This document shows positions 6,966 through 11,205 of a stretch of 11,205 nt of DNA, piece after piece; position 1 is the stretch's first letter; every line of letters begins with the position of its first letter. This DNA comes from Angelobacter sp036502105 (GTDB lineage: Bacteria > Acidobacteriota > Terriglobia > Terriglobales > Acidobacteriaceae), in the NCBI GenBank assembly GCA_036502105.1, contig DASXZE010000210.1, forward strand, positions 1 to 11,205, read 5' to 3'. The position numbers and the translations under genes were made by a program. The notes beneath the pieces are model-generated. The model was not told where the DNA came from, did no database searches, and worked only from the letters and a program-made list of their open reading frames with translations.

Positions 6966-7598
6966 ATGGCTGAGAAAAAATCAGAGTTCGTGGTAACAGA
7001 TAAACGCAGGTTTGGCGCGGAAGGTGAGTCGCGGCCAGATGCTGCCGTGGAAGAAGAAAAGGCCGCAGCGCCTCGAGCAACGCCGCCTCCGCAATCCGCG
7101 CAACCAATTGGTGTGCCGGAGGCTTTGGGCAAAGTGGCTACAGTCTCCGAAGAAGAGCTTCCCGCTCCGCCAACGCCTGAAGAGCAGCATGAGCAGAGCG
7201 AGGCCTATAAGGCTTCTACCAAAAAAATTGATGACATGATTTCAGCTTCAGGCAGGGACGCCAGCCAGGGTCCCATGGAGATGAATTTTGAGCGCGTGAT
7301 TGAATCCTTTTATATGAGCGCACTGATTCAGATGGGAGCGATACGGCAGGGCAACGAGCCGCCCCAGGTAGATATTATTGGCGCGCGCCAGACGATTGAT
7401 TCGCTCTCTGTGCTGCAGGAGAAAACCAAAGGCAATCTCACGGACCGCGAAAAGACCTTGATGCAGAACGTGCTCTTTGAACTGCGCATGGCGTGGATTG
7501 AAATTACCAATGCCGTTGCCAGTTCCGCCACCAACCCGGCAGCCGCGCCGCCGGGGGCCGTACCACCAGGAATTATTTCTCCGCTCGACCAGAAATGA
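6966..7598 (+). CDS. DUF1844 domain protein
   Basis: A 210-residue soluble protein of unknown function. Residues about 106-185 match the DUF1844 pattern: MNFERVIESFYMSALIQMGAI, then PQVDIIGARQTIDSLSVLQEKTKGNLT and a final helix with FELRMAWIEI. They are predicted to be helical. The N-terminal 100 residues are low-complexity and charged (Glu/Ala/Pro-rich) and open with a short FVVTDKRRF block. The C-terminal 25 residues are Ala/Pro-rich. No catalytic motif is visible. The start is chosen by GAGGG at 6956-6960, 5 nt ahead of the ATG at 6966. An ATG four bases earlier (6962) is in another frame. The TGA overlaps the start of the PhnP-like gene as ATGA, suggesting coupled translation. The family name is from memory of the motif and its frequent neighbours in Acidobacteriota. 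Confidence 0.82.
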   Translation: MAEKKSEFVVTDKRRFGAEGESRPDAAVEEEKAAAPRATPPPQSAQPIGVPEALGKVATVSEEELPAPPTPEEQHEQSEAYKASTKKIDDMISASGRDASQGPMEMNFERVIESFYMSALIQMGAIRQGNEPPQVDIIGARQTIDSLSVLQEKTKGNLTDREKTLMQNVLFELRMAWIEITNAVASSATNPAAAPPGAVPPGIISPLDQK

Positions 7599-8368
7599 AG
7601 GCGACCCTCACCGTATTAGGCAGTGGCACATCGATGGGCGTTCCAACCATCGGGTGCAACTGCCGCGTATGCACGTCAACCGATCCTCATGACCGGCGCA
7701 CGCGGCCTTCGATCCTGCTGGAATACGATGGCCACATTGTGCTGATCGACACCACGCCGGATTTCCGCGAGCAGGCCCTGCGCGAAAAGATCACGCGGCT
7801 GGACGCCATACTTTATACACACGCGCACGCTGACCATATCCTGGGGCTGGACGATGTACGCCCCATCAGCTTTAAGCACGAAGGCAAGATCCCGCTCTAT
7901 GCGCATGCTGCTGCGGCAGACAGCCTGGAAAGTATCTTCCGCTACATCTTTCAATCTGACTATAAGTTTGGCGGGATCGCACGCGTGGAGATGCATCGCT
8001 TTGACGGGCCCATTGACTTGTTTGGCGCACGCTTTGAGCCGGTGAAAATCATACACGGTGAAGCGGTGATCCATGGCTTCCGCTTTGGCTCGACTGCTTA
8101 TCTTACCGACTTCAGCGAGATTCCGGCAGAGTCAAAAGAGCAGCTACGTGGCCTGGATATTTTGTTTCTGGATGCGCTGCGGCATCGTCCGCATCCTACG
8201 CATTCCACGGTGGAGAATTCGCTCAGCCTGGTAGAGGAGCTCAAACCGCGGCGCGCTTTCTTTACTCACATCTCCCACGACTTGCCGCATGAGGAAACCA
8301 ATCAGAGTTTTCCTGAGCATGTGCGATTGGCGCATGACGGCCTGAAGCTGGAGTTCGACATAGCATGA
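7595..8368 (+). CDS. PhnP-like metallo-beta-lactamase-fold phosphodiesterase
   Basis: A 257-residue cytoplasmic metal hydrolase. The active-site motif is THAHADH (residues 75-81: His76, His78, Asp80, His81), completed by His154 (IIHGE), Asp172 (LTDFSE) and His225 (FFTHISH). A second, structural zinc site is indicated by Cys21, Cys23 and Cys26 in GCNCRVCTS together with His228, the same arrangement as in PhnP, the phosphoribosyl cyclic phosphate phosphodiesterase of phosphonate breakdown. No other phn gene is present, so the substrate is probably some other cyclic or linear phosphodiester. RNase Z and UlaG-type proteins share the fold but lack the CxCxxC cluster. Both ends overlap neighbours as ATGA (DUF1844 before, ribF after), so it is embedded in an operon. 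Confidence 0.9.
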   Translation: MKATLTVLGSGTSMGVPTIGCNCRVCTSTDPHDRRTRPSILLEYDGHIVLIDTTPDFREQALREKITRLDAILYTHAHADHILGLDDVRPISFKHEGKIPLYAHAAAADSLESIFRYIFQSDYKFGGIARVEMHRFDGPIDLFGARFEPVKIIHGEAVIHGFRFGSTAYLTDFSEIPAESKEQLRGLDILFLDALRHRPHPTHSTVENSLSLVEELKPRRAFFTHISHDLPHEETNQSFPEHVRLAHDGLKLEFDIA

Positions 8369-9342
8369 AAATATTCCGCTCGCTGGAAGAAGTGCCCGCG
8401 GATATTGGCTCCACCATCGTAAGCGTGGGAAATTTTGACGGCATACACTGCGGCCATCAACGGGTGCTGCAGGAAATTATTCAACGCGCGCGCCAGACGA
8501 ACAGCAAAGCCGTGGCTGTGACGTTTGAGCCGCATCCATTTCGGATTCTGCGCCCGGATGTTACGCCGCGCTTGATTACTCCGCTGGCCCAGAAAGAGGT
8601 CCTGCTAGCGCAAACCGGTCTTGATGCCCTGCTGGAAATTCCCTTCACCCGCGACTTTTCCATGACTTCGGCGGAAGATTTCGCCCGCCGGATTCTTGCC
8701 GGTGCTCTGCATGCCAAGGAAGTGCATGAAGGAGAGAATTTTCATTTTGGCCATCAGGCGCAGGGGACAACAGCTCGACTGAAAGATCTTGGCCAGCAGT
8801 TTGGTTTTGCCGTGCATGTTTATCCGGTGATGATGGTGCGAGGCATTCCTGCTTCCAGCAGCCAGATACGAACGCTGCTGATTGCTGGCAAGGTCAGTAT
8901 GGCGCGCAAGCTCCTGGGACGCGTGTTCAGCGTGATCGGCGCTCCCGGACGCGGACGCGGCTTTGGCCACAAATACACGGTGCCCACGATTAACCTGAGC
9001 CGCTATGACGATCTGGTGCCGGGCAACGGCGTCTATCTCACGCGCACGCGGGTAGACGGTGAAACTTTTAATTCAGTCACGAACGTTGGACTGAGGCCAA
9101 CATTTGGTGATGAGTCTTTTGCGATTGAAACGCACCTGTTGGACTTCCATCCCCTGGACATCACGGCGCAGACTGAGGTTGAGATTTCATTTTTGAAGTG
9201 GCTGCGTCCGGAGATTAAGTTTCCGTCGATTGAGGATTTGAAAGCGCAGATTGGAAAAGATGTGAAAATGGCGCAGCGGTATTTTGAGTTGCTGGGTTCT
9301 TTTACACCCCGAAGCGAAGCGAGGGGCCCCTATCGCCACTAA
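8365..9342 (+). CDS. ribF: Bifunctional riboflavin kinase / FAD synthetase
   Basis: Converts riboflavin to FMN and then FAD in the cytoplasm. The 325-residue protein has an N-terminal nucleotidyltransferase domain with VGNFDGIHCGHQ (residues 21-32), TFEPHP (53-58), GENFHFGH (123-130) and SSSQIR (164-169). The C-terminal flavokinase domain has VPTIN (206-210, in place of the usual PTAN), NGVY (221-224), NVGLRPTF (240-247) and ETHLLDF (255-261). The GRGRGFGHKYTVPT stretch before PTIN is a few residues longer than in E. coli. The start overlaps the preceding TGA as ATGA, with GGAG about 11 nt upstream. The last dozen residues (TPRSEARGPYRH) are encoded by a palindromic repeat that recurs downstream, so the native C-terminus was probably shorter. 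Confidence 0.95.
   Translation: MKIFRSLEEVPADIGSTIVSVGNFDGIHCGHQRVLQEIIQRARQTNSKAVAVTFEPHPFRILRPDVTPRLITPLAQKEVLLAQTGLDALLEIPFTRDFSMTSAEDFARRILAGALHAKEVHEGENFHFGHQAQGTTARLKDLGQQFGFAVHVYPVMMVRGIPASSSQIRTLLIAGKVSMARKLLGRVFSVIGAPGRGRGFGHKYTVPTINLSRYDDLVPGNGVYLTRTRVDGETFNSVTNVGLRPTFGDESFAIETHLLDFHPLDITAQTEVEISFLKWLRPEIKFPSIEDLKAQIGKDVKMAQRYFELLGSFTPRSEARGPYRH
9307..9333 (-). repeat. REP-like palindromic repeat, copy A (inside ribF 3' end)
   Basis: A palindromic element with CCCC/GGGG arms at 9307-9310 and 9323-9326 and inner GC/GC pairs around a short loop. The two arms are separated by GA facing GA, which would give paired G-A mismatches. Read on the minus strand (ATAGGGG, then CCCTCGCTTCGCTTCGGGG), it closely matches copy B on the plus strand. 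It encodes the tail of ribF. Confidence 0.6.
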
Positions 9343-9406
9343 ACTTTTAGTCACGACTGGCAGCAAATGCGTCGATATTTCTATTTAAAATCAGCATCCT
9401 CTTACT

Positions 9407-9440
9407 ATAGGGTTCCCTCGCTGACGCTCGGGATAAAGAA
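9407..9440 (+). repeat. REP-like palindromic repeat, copy B (upstream of MFS gene)
   Basis: ATAGGG, TT, then the imperfect palindrome CCCTCGC-TGAC-GCTCGGG (9415-9432) and an A-rich tail (ATAAAGAAAA). It shares CCCTCGCT, CGCT and CGGG and the ATAGGG flank with copy A, in opposite orientation and about 75 bp away. It also shares CGCTCGGGAT and an A-rich tail with copy C. Confidence 0.6.
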
Positions 9441-9446
9441 AAAAGC

Positions 9447-9455
9447 TGCTAAAAT
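9447..9455 (+). promoter_or_regulatory. Candidate extended -10 promoter for MFS gene
   Basis: TGC followed by TAAAAT (5 of 6 to consensus) forms an extended -10 whose last base is 12 nt before the ATG at 9468. No -35 match is seen, as is usual with an extended -10. No ribosome binding site lies between it and the start, so a leader of about 6 nt is predicted. Confidence 0.55.
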
Positions 9456-9467
9456 GCCCTCTACCCC

Positions 9468-10727
9468 ATGGCCTCCACTTCACTTCCAACTCTTTCGCAA
9501 GCCACATCCGCACAGAAGCGCACGCTTTTAGCCGCTGCGCTGGGCTGGGGACTGGATGGGTTCGACGTGCTGCTTTACAGTAACGTCCAGGTCAAGGCGA
9601 TGGAGTCGCTGGGGATTTATCCCAGTGATCTGCACTACAAAGCAATTTCCGGATTGCCGAATGCATTCATGCTGCTGGCATCGGGCATTGGCGGAGTGCT
9701 GTTTGGCTTCATCGCTGATCGCATTGGCCGCACCAAGGCCCTGATGCTGAGCATCCTGACTTATTCGCTGTGCTCGCTGGGCTCGGGGCTTTCAACGTCC
9801 ATCGTGGTGCTGATCTTTTTCCGCTTTGTGCTTGGCCTGGGCATGGGCGGTGAGTGGAACACCGGCGCAACGCTGGTGGCGGAAACATGGCCAACACATT
9901 TGCGGGCGCGGGCCATCGCCATTGTGCAAAGCGCGTGGGCCTGGGGACTGGCGGCAGCGTCATTGGCTGCGTGGATTGTGCTGGGCAAGTTGCATCAGAA
10001 CTGGCGGATGGTTTTCTTTGTGGGTGTTCTGCCGGCGCTGGTAACGCTGTGGATCAGGAAGAGCGTGCCTGAATCTGAGATGTGGCAGCAGCAAAAAGAC
10101 CGCGCGACCGTGAAGGCACCGTTCTCAGAAATCTTTTCACCAGAGTTGCGCAAGCAGACGATTTTTTTGCTGCTGCTGAACGTCTTTGGATTATTTGCAT
10201 GGTGGGGACTGTTTAGCTGGATGCCGCCTTACCTTACGCTTCCGATCGAGCGCGGAGGACGCGGCTTTAGCATGATGAATACCGCCACGTTGCTCGTCAC
10301 GCTGAATCTTGTGGGTATGTTTCCCGGCTATCTTTGTTATGGCTGGGTAGCAGACAAGCTTGGCCGAAAGACTTCTTTAATTCTCTATACGCTATGCGCA
10401 GCTGCGCTGATTCCTTTATATGCTGCGGCGCGCACGCAATGGATCATTTTGATTCTGGGTGCAATGGTAGGATTCTTTGGCACTGGCTTTTTTGCTGGCT
10501 CAGGAATTATCGGCAGCGAGATTTTCCCGACCCGCATACGTGCCCGCGCCCTGGGATTCACTTACAACGGCGCTCGCGCATTGAGCTGCGTGGCGCCTTA
10601 TACCATCGGCTGGGTGGGCGACAGAAAAGGCTTGAGCGCGGCATTTTTATTGTGCGCAATTGCGTTTGTGCTGACGGCGCTGATGGCGACACAACTGCCA
10701 GAGACTAAGGGCAAAAATCTGGAGTAG
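9468..10727 (+). CDS. MFS transporter (sugar/acid:H+ symporter-like)
   Basis: A 419-residue major facilitator with about 12 hydrophobic segments. Helix 1 carries GWGLDGFDVLLYS (residues 26-38), with the two aspartates (30, 33) usual in the aromatic-acid and sialate symporter families. The loop 2-3 signature is GFIADRIGRTKAL (80-92), repeated in the second half as GWVADKLGRKTSL (292-304). RFVLGLGMGGEW (119-130) follows helix 4, and EIFPTRIRARALGF (351-364) and a PETKG end (411-415) are also typical of the sugar/other transporter superfamily. The substrate cannot be read from sequence; an organic acid or sugar acid taken up with protons is the likeliest inference. It stands alone, with its own candidate promoter and repeats on both sides, and is convergent with typA. 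Confidence 0.9.
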   Translation: MASTSLPTLSQATSAQKRTLLAAALGWGLDGFDVLLYSNVQVKAMESLGIYPSDLHYKAISGLPNAFMLLASGIGGVLFGFIADRIGRTKALMLSILTYSLCSLGSGLSTSIVVLIFFRFVLGLGMGGEWNTGATLVAETWPTHLRARAIAIVQSAWAWGLAAASLAAWIVLGKLHQNWRMVFFVGVLPALVTLWIRKSVPESEMWQQQKDRATVKAPFSEIFSPELRKQTIFLLLLNVFGLFAWWGLFSWMPPYLTLPIERGGRGFSMMNTATLLVTLNLVGMFPGYLCYGWVADKLGRKTSLILYTLCAAALIPLYAAARTQWIILILGAMVGFFGTGFFAGSGIIGSEIFPTRIRARALGFTYNGARALSCVAPYTIGWVGDRKGLSAAFLLCAIAFVLTALMATQLPETKGKNLE

Positions 10728-10728
10728 C

Positions 10729-10758
10729 CGCAGATGGCCGCTGAAAAGCGCAGATCGG
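10729..10758. repeat. Period-10 direct repeat downstream of MFS gene
   Basis: Immediately after the transporter stop lie three imperfect 10-bp units: CGCAGATGGC, CGCTGAAAAG, CGCAGATCGG. The outer two agree at 8 of 10 positions. Short CGCAGAT-type repeats like this are familiar as scattered intergenic elements in some soil bacteria. The function is unknown. Confidence 0.45.
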
Positions 10759-10791
10759 AAACTCAGTCCCTTTTATTTCCCTTTAAAATGA

Positions 10792-10837
10792 AAAGGCAAA
10801 AATATGTTGCTAGATTCAGCTCCATATTTTTGCCTTT
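10792..10837. terminator. 15-bp perfect inverted repeat between convergent genes, possible two-way terminator
   Basis: AAAGGCAAAAATATG at 10792-10806 is exactly complementary to 10823-10837, with a 16-base loop. It lies between the convergent MFS and typA genes. On either strand the stem ends with TTTTTGCCTTT, so a T run is present but is inside the arm rather than after a GC-rich stem. That makes classical termination plausible but not certain. The first arm can instead pair with CCTTTTATTT at 10769-10778 in an alternative hairpin. Confidence 0.5.
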
Positions 10838-10856
10838 GAATGATTCGTTGTGACAG

Positions 10857-10890
10857 AGGTCCCTTGTGCGCTCGGGATTACACAAAAAAG
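10857..10890 (+). repeat. REP-like repeat, degenerate copy C (downstream of MFS gene)
   Basis: AGGTCCCTTGTGCGCTCGGG followed by ATTACACAAAAAAG matches copy B in CCCT, CGCTCGGGAT and the A-rich tail, in the same orientation. The inner palindrome has decayed (CTTGTG for CTCGCTGA). Confidence 0.4.
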
Positions 10891-10893
10891 ATC

Positions 10894-11205
10894 TTACGGA
10901 GTAACCTCAGCCGGCATTGACGTCTTCTTTGGCCGGCGATTCGCCTGCAGTATCTTTTTGCGAAGCCGCAGATTCTTTGGCGTGACTTCCACCAGTTCGT
11001 CGTCGGCAACAAATTCAATTGCCTGCTCCAGCGTGAGGTTCTTGAAGGGCACCAAGCGGATGGCCTCGTCTGCGCTCGATGAGCGCATATTGGTCAATTT
11101 CTTTTCTCTAACGGCATTCACATCCAAATCGACCTCGCGGGCGTTCTCGCCTACGATCATCCCCTCATACAGCTCCATGCCCGGAGCAATGAACAATGCG
11201 CCGCG
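10894..11205 (-). CDS. typA: GTP-binding protein TypA/BipA, C-terminal end (N-terminus beyond window)
   Basis: Ribosome-associated translational GTPase involved in stress and low-temperature growth. Only the last 103 codons are visible, and the frame remains open at the window edge. The segment is the family's distinctive C-terminal domain: RGALFIAPGMELYEGMIVGE, then NAREVDLDVNAVREKKLTNMRSSS, DEAIRLVPFKNLTLEQAIEF and VADDELVEVTPKNLRLRKKIL. These match BipA closely and are not found in EF-G or LepA. A basic tail (RRPKKTS) ends the protein. It is convergent with the MFS gene, with the inverted repeat and repeat copy C in between. Confidence 0.96.
   Translation of the reverse strand, partial: RGALFIAPGMELYEGMIVGENAREVDLDVNAVREKKLTNMRSSSADEAIRLVPFKNLTLEQAIEFVADDELVEVTPKNLRLRKKILQANRRPKKTSMPAEVTP

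Noticed and set aside
7595..8368. Assignment as a true phosphonate-pathway phnP
   Set aside because: Active-site and zinc motifs match PhnP, but no other phn genes are nearby, so the gene symbol was left blank.
9340..9353. ACTAAA/TTTAGT inverted repeat after the ribF stop as a terminator
   Set aside because: The stem is five or six AT-rich pairs with no T run after it. Too weak to call.

Overview
The window is an ordinary-GC bacterial chromosome segment made mostly of core energy and cofactor genes. Gene content and order suggest the phylum Acidobacteriota (Terriglobia-like): a split F0 cluster (AtpZ-AtpI-AtpB-AtpE, separate from the F1 genes), a DUF1844 protein next to a PhnP-type hydrolase and ribF, and short palindromic intergenic repeats. 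This is inferred from protein style and synteny, not from a search.

Layout. (1) Positions 1-2322, + strand: the 3' end of nuoM followed with no gap by complete nuoN, the end of a complex I (nuo) operon. (2) 2401-3683, - strand: a secreted protein of unknown function with propeller-like sequence, preceded by a possible 31-codon leader ORF whose stop overlaps its start as ATGA. (3) 3750-5725, - strand: atpZ-atpI-atpB-atpE, encoding the membrane F0 subunits a and c and two assembly proteins, ending in a strong intrinsic terminator. The c subunit carries a signal-peptide-like N-terminus. Two small hairpins lie just ahead of atpE. I find no convincing promoter for this cluster in the 137-bp gap with ygfZ. 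(4) 5863-9342, + strand: ygfZ, a DUF1844 protein, a PhnP-like metallo-hydrolase and ribF, a likely operon in which the last three genes are joined by ATGA overlaps. A TATAAT box sits only 14 nt ahead of the ygfZ start codon. (5) 9307-10890: an MFS transporter gene with degenerate palindromic REP-like repeats on both sides. The first repeat copy forms the last codons of ribF. Downstream of the transporter are a period-10 repeat and a 15-bp perfect inverted repeat. (6) 10894-11205, - strand: the C-terminal end of typA/bipA, running off the window.

Functionally, regions 1 and 3 encode proton (or ion) pumping and its use: complex I membrane subunits and the ATP synthase rotor and stator channel. 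Region 4 concerns flavin synthesis (RibF), Fe-S enzyme maintenance (YgfZ) and a nucleotide-type phosphodiesterase, with DUF1844 as an unknown partner. No new defence, mobile or biosynthetic system is visible. The points most worth a second look are the REP-like repeats, the possible leader ORF, the apparent leaderless starts and the features of the c subunit. No gene-free stretch exceeds 300 bases. The 78-bp convergent gap at 2323-2400 shows no clear terminator or other element.
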